A DNA stretch of 64,000 bases from CAVTPD01 sp963736575. GTDB taxonomy: Bacteria > Bacteroidota > Bacteroidia > Cytophagales > JAAEPT01. This document shows, one piece after another, positions 54,887-63,255 of the stretch. The notes under the pieces are model-generated. The model made no database searches, had not been told where the DNA came from, and saw nothing but the letters and a program-made list of their open reading frames with translations. A program made the position numbers and the translations under genes. Where the stretch lies: the NCBI GenBank assembly GCA_963736575.1, contig CAVTPD010000001.1, forward strand, positions 868,001 through 932,000. Direction: 5' to 3'. Positions within the stretch are counted from its first letter, which is position 1, and each line of letters begins with the position of its first letter.

Positions 54887-55231
54887 ATGCAAACTACAAC
54901 AATAGATTTAGAGAAATTTCGAACAAAAGGTTCAAAAGTATTTACTGGTAGAGCAAGAGGTATAAAAATCAGGAATGAATCAAGATTAGATAATCTTATT
55001 AACGAATTTGATATGGTTGAAATTCTAATACCAGTTGATGTTATGTCTATAAACCCATCATTTTTAGAGGAATTTCTTTTTAATACGGTGAAAAAACTAG
55101 GTAAGCCAGAATTTATGAAGAGGGTAAGTTTTTTGTCAGAAAGTAATAGGTATAATATTTCTGAAGACTTAGAAGAAGCAATTGACCGAATTCTTAGAAA
55201 AGAAAATGCACTCTCTAAAAAGATAAACTAA
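54887..55231 (+). CDS. DUF4325-like STAS domain protein
   Basis: 114 aa. Fits the STAS-like DUF4325 pattern: KVFTGRARGIKIRNESRLDNLI, then a strand DMVEILIPVDVMSINPSFLEEFLFNTVKKLGKPEFMKRVSFL, where the usual lDf..v..is.SF.DE element is recognisable. In SpoIIAA-like proteins the corresponding loop carries the phosphorylated serine/threonine; here Ser in INPSF is the candidate. Three bases after the STAS-GHKL gene and 3 bases before the membrane protein gene, so the three genes form one operon. Confidence 0.72.
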   Translation: MQTTTIDLEKFRTKGSKVFTGRARGIKIRNESRLDNLINEFDMVEILIPVDVMSINPSFLEEFLFNTVKKLGKPEFMKRVSFLSESNRYNISEDLEEAIDRILRKENALSKKIN

Positions 55232-55234
55232 ATT

Positions 55235-55831
55235 ATGAGTTTTTTTTGTAATTGCTGTACAGCACTAACTTTAGATGATTTTGGTAATATTTCAAATTCA
55301 TTAATGGCTTTTTTAACTTTAGTACTAGCATTTTATGTGTTTGTATACCAGAGAAATAAAGATATTGCATTACGTGAAGAATTGAGACAAAAAGAGCATA
55401 GTCAATCTTTACATGTTGAACTTGAAAGAAAAGCAAATATTAAAATGCAATGGTTTAAGGATGTGATAATTGAGCCGAAAATTGATGATTTATTTGATTA
55501 CTTCGATAATTTATCTTCTTTAAAATCAAAAATTAAAACAACGGATTTACAAGAACAGGATAAAATAGATTTGATTTCATTTGTTAAAAAGGAACAGTCC
55601 AATCTTAGGAAAGTTTTTTTTGATATGCTGCAACATATAGAGCCTAAGCTTTATGCTGATTTAAATGATGCACTTGATGAGCTTACAGATAATTTGACGA
55701 ATGTAATTTCAGAAGATGAATTTAAGCTGAATAATCCCAAAACATTTGAAAGAGAAATCCAAAACAAAGTTCAACACACATATAATTTCGTTATGTCGAA
55801 AATATTTAGCTATGATGGTAAAATGCCGTAA
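55235..55831 (+). CDS. One-TM coiled-coil membrane protein of the GHKL-STAS operon
   Basis: 198 aa. Cysteine-rich N-terminus (MSFFCNCCTALTLDDFG), one transmembrane helix at about 22-38 (NSLMAFLTLVLAFYVFVYQ), then a charged helical cytoplasmic part with coiled-coil features (RNKDIALREELRQKEHSQSLHVELERK) and four or more further helices (WFKDVIIEPKIDDLFDYF, FVKKEQSNLRKVFFDML, LNDALDELTDNLTNVI). No known domain. As the third gene of the module, separated by 3 bases from the STAS gene, it could be the membrane effector or anchor; this is inference. Repeat hairpins follow its stop. Confidence 0.65.
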   Translation: MSFFCNCCTALTLDDFGNISNSLMAFLTLVLAFYVFVYQRNKDIALREELRQKEHSQSLHVELERKANIKMQWFKDVIIEPKIDDLFDYFDNLSSLKSKIKTTDLQEQDKIDLISFVKKEQSNLRKVFFDMLQHIEPKLYADLNDALDELTDNLTNVISEDEFKLNNPKTFEREIQNKVQHTYNFVMSKIFSYDGKMP

Positions 55832-55857
55832 AACTATATTTGTTTTTCGTTTCCCCC

Positions 55858-55881
55858 CTTGTTGGAGTTCTCTCCAACAAG
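55858..55881 (+). terminator. 10-bp hairpin after the GHKL-STAS-TM operon
   Basis: Perfect CTTGTTGGAG / CTCCAACAAG stem (55858-55867 with 55872-55881) with loop TTCT, preceded by a CCCCCC run. No T tract directly follows. It may stabilise or terminate the operon transcript. Confidence 0.5.
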
Positions 55882-55939
55882 CACAAGGAAGCCGGATATA
55901 TACTAAAGTCCGTATAAAACATGATCTAGTCCACCTCGG

Positions 55940-55971
55940 ACGCGTTACACTAGTAAAACGCGTTCGGTGCA
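55940..55971 (+). repeat. Hairpin repeat, copy 1
   Basis: A 31-nt core at 55941-55971 with ACGCGTT (55940-55946) and AACGCGT (55957-55963) arms and a 10-base loop, matching copy 2 at 57832-57862 in 28 of 31 positions. Followed by ATTAATTA and a T run (CTTTTTTATT), so this copy may also terminate transcription. Confidence 0.65.
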
Positions 55972-56057
55972 ATTAATTACTTTTTTATTCGAAATAAACA
56001 AAACTAATTTTTCGAATTTTTCGTTTATTTGTCATAGGCAAATTAAACATATTGATT

Positions 56058-56513
56058 ATGAACAGCATTGATGATATAAAAAGACCTTCAAAAGAAGAAC
56101 AAAAAGCAGCTTTGGAGTCATATGATGCCCTTGCTGCTACTTTGGAGCAAATTCATTCGGATTATCCTGAAATTGAAATTGAAGAAACCAATGAAAAAAT
56201 CAAGATTCCATTAACTGCTTTACGGCTATTGGCTAAAATTCTAAAAGAAACTAGTCAGGGAAAACCAATATCTATTGTACCTATTGCCACCGAAATTACT
56301 ACCCAAGCTGCCGCAGAGCTTTTAGGATGTTCTAGACCACATTTGGTTAAACTCCTTGAAAAAGGGGAAATCAATTTTACTAAAATTGGTAAGCATAGAA
56401 GAATTAAATACCAAGATGTAATTGATTACAAGAAGAAAATGAAAGCTGAACAACGTAAGCTACTCATAGAAATAATGAAGGCCGACGAAGAAATAGGATT
56501 GTATGATACATAG
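56058..56513 (+). CDS. Excisionase-type HTH antitoxin
   Basis: 151 aa from the ATG at 56058 (MNSIDDIKRPSKEEQ); a TTG two codons earlier is weaker. The C-terminal half is an excisionase/MerR-like DNA-binding domain: TEITTQAAAELLGCSRPHLVKLLEKGEINFTKIGKHRRIKYQDVIDYKKKM. The N-terminal 70 residues are acidic and helical and would wrap the toxin. The PIN gene starts 11 bases before this stop. It forms a toxin-antitoxin pair of the HTH-XRE/PIN type known in many bacteria. Confidence 0.8.
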   Translation: MNSIDDIKRPSKEEQKAALESYDALAATLEQIHSDYPEIEIEETNEKIKIPLTALRLLAKILKETSQGKPISIVPIATEITTQAAAELLGCSRPHLVKLLEKGEINFTKIGKHRRIKYQDVIDYKKKMKAEQRKLLIEIMKADEEIGLYDT

Positions 56514-57067
56514 TGTACGATTTACATGTGTTCTAGATACCAATGTTATTTATCCTATTGACATTAGGGATCTTCTTTTTTGGTTTGCCTCCTATGATCT
56601 TTTTACACCAAAGTGGAGCAAGCATATTTTTACTGAGTGGGAAGATGTGATGAAACGAAAAGGTGTTCCAGATAGTGAGGTAAAAAAGAGATTACTTAAA
56701 GCCCAACTGGCTTTTCCAGATGCATTGGTTGAAAACTATGAGTCATTGGTTAATTCGTTAGAATTACCAGATGAGAAAGATAGGCATGTATTGGCTGCGG
56801 CCATAAAAACGAATGCAAACATTATAGTAACCAATAACATTAAGGATTTTCCGGCAGGACTATTTATCTAGTTTTGGTTTAACGGCTAAAAGTGCAGATG
56901 ACTTTATAACAGACACTATTGATCTTAATAATGACTTGGCGCTTGAAGCATTTAGAGCATTAGTTTTAAATAGAACAAATCCCAATTTAGATGAATTTGA
57001 GATTTTAGATCGCTTTCGTAAAAATGGTTTAAATGATTCTGCTAATTATTTACACGCTCTTATTTAA
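56503..57067 (+). pseudogene. PIN-domain toxin, frameshifted near its C-terminus
   Basis: The first segment (56503-56871) gives 122 residues of a PIN RNase: FTCVLDTNVIYPIDIRDLLFWFA (first Asp), SKHIFTEWEDV (Glu), LPDEKDRHVLAAAIKTNANIIVTNNIKDFP (Asp pair). The frame then hits TAG, while the next frame continues from about 56864 with LSSFGLTAKSADDFITDTIDL and runs to TAA at 57065-57067. Removing one base near 56855-56866 joins them into about 188 residues, the usual length for this PIN family. The catalytic acidic residues are all before the break, so the truncated product could still fold. Either a real inactivation or a sequence error. Confidence 0.75.
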
Positions 57068-57085
57068 GTAAAAATAAACAATAAC

Positions 57086-57793
57086 ATGAAACACATCTAT
57101 ATTCTATTTTTGGCGCTCTTACATTTTTCATGTAGTAATGATCCTAAGATAAAATCACCCCTTAAAATTGAATCTAATACCGCTGTTGTTCAGGTGAAAG
57201 AAGTTAAGGCAAAACAAGAGCCTGTAAATGTAGTGGTGTCAGATTCTACTTCTTATACATTGGAAATCTTAGATGAAAAATCATACTGGGATACAACGCT
57301 ATACGAGGGTAGTTTAAAGCTGAAAACACTCAAAAAATCTCCTTACAATCTAGTATTGTTTAATGTGGCAGTGTCAAATATGGTGGAATCTCTTATTGAT
57401 CAACAATTAGATTACGGCTACAAAAAACTTCTGGAATGGTATGAAAATGAGGGTATGAGTAAAAGCTTAGAGAAGGATAGACAGTTTAGAAAAATTTACA
57501 GCGATGGTAATGGTCTATTCGTTATTTATGACAAATACAAAATTGATTATGAATATGCTGAAATTGCTGTGCTTACAATTTGGAGAGAAAATGAGTTCGT
57601 ATTTACCTATTCGGAACAAACTAAGCTAGGTGTGAAAATAGAAATTTCAGGAATAAAAGAATCCCAAAATAGTTTAGATTTATATGGTAATTTAAAAGGA
57701 AATCCAGAGTTGATTTATGGTGGTGATTTTATAATTCAGTTTAGTAAAGGAAATAGAAAAGCAGCGTATTCTTATTTTGAAACCAATAATTAA
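57086..57793 (+). CDS. Uncharacterised lipoprotein
   Basis: 235 aa. Lipoprotein signal MKHIYILFLALLHFSC with cysteine at residue 16, then a Ser/Lys-rich linker. The mature part has beta strands and amphipathic helices (LVLFNVAVSNMVESLIDQQLDYGYKKLLEWY) but no recognised family. It is the only gene between the PIN remnant and the second hairpin repeat, so it may be a passenger in the same island. Function unknown. Confidence 0.6.
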   Translation: MKHIYILFLALLHFSCSNDPKIKSPLKIESNTAVVQVKEVKAKQEPVNVVVSDSTSYTLEILDEKSYWDTTLYEGSLKLKTLKKSPYNLVLFNVAVSNMVESLIDQQLDYGYKKLLEWYENEGMSKSLEKDRQFRKIYSDGNGLFVIYDKYKIDYEYAEIAVLTIWRENEFVFTYSEQTKLGVKIEISGIKESQNSLDLYGNLKGNPELIYGGDFIIQFSKGNRKAAYSYFETNN

Positions 57794-57830
57794 TATTCAG
57801 GCTAAAACGCCTTCGTTGTAACTAGATCGG

Positions 57831-57862
57831 GCGCGTTATAATAGTAAAACGCGTTCGATGCA
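57831..57862 (+). repeat. Hairpin repeat, copy 2
   Basis: Core 57832-57862 matches copy 1 with three substitutions (positions 8, 10 and 27 of the core). Extended arms ATCGGGCGCGTT / AACGCGTTCGAT would pair fully if two G-T pairs are allowed, so the foldback is maintained. It starts 38 bases after the lipoprotein stop. An 11-mer fragment AAAAACGCGTT recurs at 57986-57996. Confidence 0.65.
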
Positions 57863-58017
57863 CAATCTAATTAACCAGAAATTTCATCTATAAAATGTAA
57901 TATTTTAAACAGATAATCGGAATAATTCCGTTTATGTATTTTTGTTTTTACAATGTAATGTTGTCTTTAGTCGCATTAAGCTATTAAAAACGCGTTGTAA
58001 CCAGAAACCCTAATCTA

Positions 58018-58040
58018 GCGCAAGTGTTTTTCACTTGTGC
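58018..58040. repeat. Hairpin downstream of feoB
   Basis: GCGCAAGTG / CACTTGTGC (58018-58026 with 58032-58040), one G-T pair, T5 loop. It lies 10 bases beyond the feoB stop on the - strand, where no T tract follows. Possibly a weak terminator. Confidence 0.35.
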
Positions 58041-58050
58041 AGTTTGAGGT

Positions 58051-59994
58051 CTACTTCAACAACTGGTACGCAATAAGCGAAGAAAGATAGGCCACACCCG
58101 TCATCATAAAAAGTTGCAACAAGGGCCATTTAATACTTTTAGTCTCTTTGTAAACAATAGCCAGTGTACTCATGCACTGCATGGCAAACACATAAAACAG
58201 CAACAAAGAAATAGAACGCGCACGGTTAAAGAAAGGCCCACCGGTTACGGGATCTTTCACGTCACGTAGTTTTTGTTTAATGGTTTTGGTCTCTTCCCCA
58301 TCGTCAATACTATAAATGGTGCTAATGGTGCCCACAAACACTTCACGGGCGGCAAAGGACGTAATTAAGGCAATCCCCAGTTTCCAATCGTAACCCAATG
58401 GTCTAATAGCAGGTTCAATAAATTTACCTATAATACCAGCGTAGGAAGCTTCCAATTGAAGCGCATGAATTTTGTTTTCTTTTTCCCCTTCCGGAATATC
58501 CATTAAAGCCACTTCTTGTTCAATGTTATCCATTTCGGAAGAAGGGCCGTAAGAAGCCAAAGCCCATAAAATAACAGAAATAGCCAAAATGATTTTACCT
58601 GCTTCAAAAACAAAGGTTTTAGACTTATCATACATAGTGATAAGCATGTTTTTTAAGGAAGGAAGTCGGTAAGGAGGCAGTTCCAACATAAAAAAACCCG
58701 TATGACTGGCCTTTACAAACTTTTTAAGAATATAGGCGGAAGCCAATGCCGCAAAGGCACCCAAGGCATACAAGCCCAATAAGATTACTCCTTGTAAATT
58801 CAGGAAGCCAACAACTGTAGTTTCGGGTACTAAAAGCGCAATAAGAATGGCATAAACCGGTAAACGAGCCGAACAACTAATGAACGGAGCGGTTAGAATA
58901 GTAATTAAGCGTTCTTTGTAATTGTTAATACCACGTGCCGACATCACCGCCGGAATAGCACAAGCTGCCGCCGAAACGTAGGGGATAATACTTTTTCCGT
59001 TCAGCCCTAATTTTTTAAACAGCGGGTCCATTAAAAAGACCACACGCGCCATGTAACCACTTTCCTCTAAAATACTCAACAGAAGAAACAAACTGGCAAT
59101 TTGCGGAATGAAGATAACCACGCCACCAATACCGGGGATCACTCCTTCGGTAATCATGTCGTTTAATGGGCCTTGGGGTAATAAAGTGTGTAAATAGGCC
59201 GCTAACTCACTAACCGATTCATCGATTAGATCCATTGGGTAGCTAGATATATTAAAAATCACCTGAAAGATAAATGCCAGAATAAAGATAAAAATAGCAT
59301 AACCCCAGAACGGGTGCGTTAACCATTTGTCTAAATATTCGCCTAAAGAAGGTTTTCTTTCGGTTTCACTTTCAATGGTCACTTGTTTTATAATGGTATC
59401 AATTACATCAAACTTGTTGCTTAATGTTTCGGGATGGTCCGAAAAGAAGATATTATGGGGAACAATGGCCGCTTTTGGGATTCCTTCTTCTAAAGCTGCC
59501 GCAATGGCTGCTTTTAAAGTACTAATGCCTTTTCCGTTTTTAGCGTTTACTCTAATAACCGGGCTTTCAATAGCTTTGGATAGTTTTTCATCTAATATCC
59601 GTAAGCCGTTATTGGTAGCTTCCTCGTGGAAATTAAGAACCAATATAGAAGGATAACCAAATTCCCGTACTTGATTAAAGAGGTAAAGGTTTCTTCTAAG
59701 ATTATTAGAATCGGCAATAAAAACGATTAAGTCGGGCTTTTCGGTGTCTTTTCCGTTAAAGTAATCGTTAACTACTTGTTCATCTTCCGAAGAAGCGTTT
59801 AGAGAATACGTGCCGGGTAAATCAACCAGATTGGCTTTAACCTTTCCTAAGGAAAAAGAGCCTTGTTTTTTTTCAACCGTAACGCCCGCAAAATTTCCTG
59901 TTTTTTGTTTTAATCCGGTAAGCTGATTAAAAAGTGATGTCTTACCAACATTGGGGTTACCAACTAATGCTATGTGATGGGGTTTGTTAATCAC
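58051..59994 (-). CDS. feoB: Ferrous iron transporter FeoB
   Basis: 647 aa. The N-terminal GTPase domain has G1 GNPNVGKTSLF, G3 DLPGTYSL, followed by the guanine-dissociation-like helical region. Membrane part: GIGGVVIFIPQIASLFLLLSILEESGYMARVVFLMD, GKSIIPYVSAAACAIPAVMSARGI (the C/P gate motif; the usual GFGCNVPA reads AAACAIPA), FISCSARLPVYAILIALL and the C-terminal AAREVFVGTISTIY. Main transporter of Fe(II) across the inner membrane. The stop of feoA overlaps its start by four bases. Length is shorter than proteobacterial FeoB (about 770) but usual in Bacteroidota stand-alone forms. Confidence 0.95.
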   Translation of the reverse strand: MINKPHHIALVGNPNVGKTSLFNQLTGLKQKTGNFAGVTVEKKQGSFSLGKVKANLVDLPGTYSLNASSEDEQVVNDYFNGKDTEKPDLIVFIADSNNLRRNLYLFNQVREFGYPSILVLNFHEEATNNGLRILDEKLSKAIESPVIRVNAKNGKGISTLKAAIAAALEEGIPKAAIVPHNIFFSDHPETLSNKFDVIDTIIKQVTIESETERKPSLGEYLDKWLTHPFWGYAIFIFILAFIFQVIFNISSYPMDLIDESVSELAAYLHTLLPQGPLNDMITEGVIPGIGGVVIFIPQIASLFLLLSILEESGYMARVVFLMDPLFKKLGLNGKSIIPYVSAAACAIPAVMSARGINNYKERLITILTAPFISCSARLPVYAILIALLVPETTVVGFLNLQGVILLGLYALGAFAALASAYILKKFVKASHTGFFMLELPPYRLPSLKNMLITMYDKSKTFVFEAGKIILAISVILWALASYGPSSEMDNIEQEVALMDIPEGEKENKIHALQLEASYAGIIGKFIEPAIRPLGYDWKLGIALITSFAAREVFVGTISTIYSIDDGEETKTIKQKLRDVKDPVTGGPFFNRARSISLLLFYVFAMQCMSTLAIVYKETKSIKWPLLQLFMMTGVAYLSSLIAYQLLK

Positions 59995-60221
59995 CTTTTA
60001 ACAATAACTGCCGAGGCATCTTCTTTACGCACAGCAAGCATGTTTCCTTTAATCTTTAAACATAAAGGTCCGTTAAAAGGAGCCCTATAACAAAGTTCAA
60101 CAGTACAGCCCGGAAGACAGCCCATTTCACAAAATTTAACACCCATAGCACTACCAGATAAATCGGTGATTACAGCGGTTTCTCCTGGTTTAAGGTCGGC
60201 TAATGTGGTTTTTTTACTCAA
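59991..60221 (-). CDS. feoA: FeoA family protein
   Basis: 76 aa, one FeoA (SH3-like) domain: KPGETAVITDLSGSAMGVKFCEMGCLPGCTVELCYRAPFNGPLCLKIKGNMLAVRKEDASAVIVKR. Cytoplasmic accessory of FeoB. Overlaps feoB by 4 bases; upstream spacer of 62 bases contains TATCTTTA, one mismatch from the -7 consensus. Confidence 0.93.
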   Translation of the reverse strand: MSKKTTLADLKPGETAVITDLSGSAMGVKFCEMGCLPGCTVELCYRAPFNGPLCLKIKGNMLAVRKEDASAVIVKR

Positions 60222-60283
60222 TTCTTATTTAGACTGATTTCAGATATAAAGATAGTCTTGATTCTTGAGAATAAAAAGTGATT

Positions 60284-62742
60284 TTACTCATAATAGAAAA
60301 TGCGTTTTACACGGTTACTAATGCTGGTAAGTAATTCGTAAGGGATGGTGCCAATTTTTCTAGCTAAAGTGCTCACTTTGTTATCGTTCGAGTAAACAAT
60401 CACCTCGTCGCCTTCACGGGCATCTAAATCGCCAATGTCAATCATGGTCATGTCCATACAGACATTGCCAATTACAGGGCAGGCTTTTCCGCGTATAATT
60501 ACTTGGCCAACGCCGTTCCCAAATCGTCGGTCGTATCCGTCGGCATAACCAATGGCAATAGTAGCAATTTTACTGTCTTGTGTTGCTTTTCCTTTACCGG
60601 TGTAGCCCACTTCTTCGCCCATTTTAAGTTCTTTTATTTGCGAAATTCTGGTTTTAAGCGTTCCTACTGCTAATAGGTTTTCGTTAGCGTTATCGGTGAT
60701 TCCGGGGCCGTATAGACCAATTCCTAAACGCACCATATCCAACTGAAAATGGGTAAAACGTTCTGTTCCAGCGGTGTTTAAAATGTGTTTAATACACGTG
60801 TAGTTCAGCTGTTTTTCTAGGTTTTCGGCTAAGTTTTTAAAATATGAAAGTTGCATTTCGGTGTCAAGGTCTCTTTCGGGCATGTCTGCATTGGGTAAAT
60901 GCGAAAAGATAGACTGAACCCGAATGTTTGTATGTTCCTGAAGCTGCGAAACCACTTTTGTTAAATCCTTTTCCGTAAAACCAAGTCTACGCATGCCTGT
61001 GTCTAACTTTAGGTGTATGGCTACTTTTCTGCCGTTGGCTTCGGTAATTAAATTATTCAGTTGGGAAATAGAATACACTTCCGGTTCTAACTTTTCTTCT
61101 ATCATGGCGTTAAAACCAGTGCGGGCATTCATCACCATAATAGGGGAGGTAATGCCTTCACTACGTAAGGCGAAACCCTCGTCGGGGTAAGCAACCGCCA
61201 AATAATCTACCTGATGATGGGCTAAGAAATGGGCGATTTCCGTTCCGCCACTTCCGTAGGAAAAAGCCTTCACCATGGTCATTATTTTGGTAGTGGGCTT
61301 TAATAGATTTCGGTAATAATTCAGGTTGTTTTCCAGTGCTTTTAAATTAATCTGGAAAATGGTTTCGTGGTGCTGGTCTTCTAATCGCTCTACTATTTTT
61401 TCGAACCCAAAAGCACGTGCTCCTTTAATTAAAATAAATTCATTCTGAAGCTGGTGCAAGGTAAGCGAAGACGTAAATTCTTCGGTAGTAGCAAAATAAT
61501 GTGTTTCTATATTTTTAGGCTGAAAGTCTAACTTTTGAAGTACAGCGCCAATCCCAATAAAGCGTTTTATGGTATGGATTTCCAACAGTTCAGAAAGTTT
61601 GCTTTTTAATTCTTCGGCAGAAAGACTGGTTTCTAAAACGTCTGAAAGGATTAACGTACGGTTTAGGTTAATTTTTTGCTGACTTTGAAACTGGAGCGCT
61701 AGTTCTAAGCTGCTCATATCATTGCTGTAAGAATCGTCTAGAATCTGGTTGTTACGGATTCCTTTAATTAGCTCTAAACGCATGGTTAAAGGTTGTAGAT
61801 GCAAGGCTTCTTTTTTTATTTCTGAAAAAGAAACACCTAAGTCCAAAGCAACGGTAACCGCGTGTAACGCATCTTCTAATAAGCTAAAGGCGGTAAACGG
61901 AAGTTTTAAAAGGCCTTTTTCTTCCTGTTTTATAACTGTTTTAAAACTGGTGTAGTCTTTTGTTTCTTCTGTTTTCTGAAAATAATAATCCGAATTTTTG
62001 TTTTCGGTAGACCAAGAAATTAAAAAACGATCCGGATATAAAGCATTTACTTTTTTTGAAATTTCGGTATGCTCTTCTCTAAAATAAATGCTGGTACAAT
62101 CTTTAAATAGACGTAATTTTTCTTCAAGTTTTTCAGCTCTAGAACTAAACCCCGAATCGTGTGCGGGACCTATATTGGTTATTAAGCCTAATTCTGGTTG
62201 TATGATTTCTTGCAAACGCTCCATTTCTCCTTTTTGAGAAATACCAGCCTCAATAATTCCGTAAAAATGACTGGGTTCTAATTTCAGTAAAGAAAGGGCA
62301 ACGCCAACTTGTGAATTATAGCTTTTAGGGCTTTTAAAGGTGTATTTATGGGCTTGTATCAACTGAAATAACCAGTCTTTTACAATGGTTTTTCCGTTAC
62401 TACCGGTTATTCCAACCAACGTGGTTTGTGCTTTTATTCGGTTAGCGGCTGCTAATTGTTGTAAGGCGGTTAATGTATTTTTTACTGTGTATAAAATAGG
62501 TGTCTTCCCAAGTGGTGTCATATACTTCTTCGGTTATAAAAACCCGAATACCGGTTTGGTAGGCATCTTTGATAAAACGATGGCCATTGTGTTGTGGTCC
62601 TTTTAAGAGCCAAAAAAATAGTTTCTTTAGGCGGAAAAGGAAGTCTACTATCGGTAGATAGGTAGTTGATTTTTATATCCGGAATATCTGAATTACTTTC
62701 AGTATCTAGAATGTGGTAAATTTCACGTAGGTTAAAATCCAA
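60284..62742 (-). CDS. murF: Bifunctional MurF ligase / alanine racemase, reading frame broken twice near the N-terminus
   Basis: The main open segment (60284-62521, 745 codons) holds most of MurF (ATP loop VGITGSNGKTIVKDWL; KGPxHN-region upstream) followed by a full alanine racemase: PLP-lysine motif TMVKAFSYGSG, GYADGYDRRFGNG, and RLGIGLYGPG. Read from the ATG at 62742 the N-terminus continues as MDFNLREIYHILDTESNSD...STDSRLPFPPKETIFLAL, then needs one extra base removed at the AAAA run 62601-62604 to read KGPQHNGHRFIKDAYQTGI, and a second base removed between about 62488 and 62505 to join TVKNTLTAL. The repaired protein is about 818 aa, the normal Bacteroidota MurF-Alr length. Makes UDP-MurNAc-pentapeptide and D-Ala. 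Truncation to the MurF ligase from 62521 would lose the substrate-binding domain. Confidence 0.85.
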
Positions 62743-62776
62743 TTCGTGCTTAATTAATAATTCGTGATTGATATAA

Positions 62777-63250
62777 ATGTATACGTCTAAAGGTAAAAAT
62801 AAGAACTTATCTAAAGAACAACTACTGGCTAAGTTAATGAAATATTGTGCGTATCAGGAACGCTCAATAAAAGAGGTAGAACAAAAACTTTTGGATTTAG
62901 AATGTGCGGAAGAATTAACAGAACCCATTGTGGATTTTTTGATTGAAGAGCGTTTTGTGGATGAAGAACGTTTTGCCAAATATTACACCTTAGGCAAATT
63001 TAAGTACAACCATTGGGGGCGAATTAAAATTAAAATAGGCTTGCGCCAAAAAGGAATTTCGGAACAATTAATAGAAAAGTACTTGCCAGAAATTAAGCCA
63101 GAAGATTATTCTAAAACTATTCTAAAGCTGATAGAAAAGAAAAAAGGATCTACTAATGAAGAAGATCCTTATAAGCTAAAGGCTAAAATTTTAAATTATG
63201 TGGTGGGCAAAGGCTTCGAGTTTGACGAAGTAGCTTCTCTACTAGAATAG
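62777..63250 (+). CDS. recX: Regulatory protein RecX
   Basis: 157 aa. Three-helix RecX repeats: LLAKLMKYCAYQERSIKEVEQKLLDLECAEELTEPIVDFLIEERFVDEERFAKYYTLGKFKYNHWGRIKIKIGLRQKGISEQLIEKYLPEI, with the conserved ERSxxEVxxKL, FVDEERFA and GRxKIKxxLRQKGI. Inhibits RecA filament extension. Divergent from murF-alr with a 34-base spacer; not next to recA. Confidence 0.93.
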   Translation: MYTSKGKNKNLSKEQLLAKLMKYCAYQERSIKEVEQKLLDLECAEELTEPIVDFLIEERFVDEERFAKYYTLGKFKYNHWGRIKIKIGLRQKGISEQLIEKYLPEIKPEDYSKTILKLIEKKKGSTNEEDPYKLKAKILNYVVGKGFEFDEVASLLE

Positions 63251-63255
63251 CTTTT

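Noticed and set aside
55746..55976. A + strand frame overlapping the end of the one-TM protein gene and the first hairpin repeat
   Set aside because: It runs through the hairpin repeat and has no domain; chance open frame.
55940..57862. The hairpin repeats as integron attC sites with gene cassettes
   Set aside because: The arms do not fit the GTTRRRY/RYYYAAC core of attC, no integron integrase is in the window, and only two clear copies were found. Kept as a repeat of unknown type.
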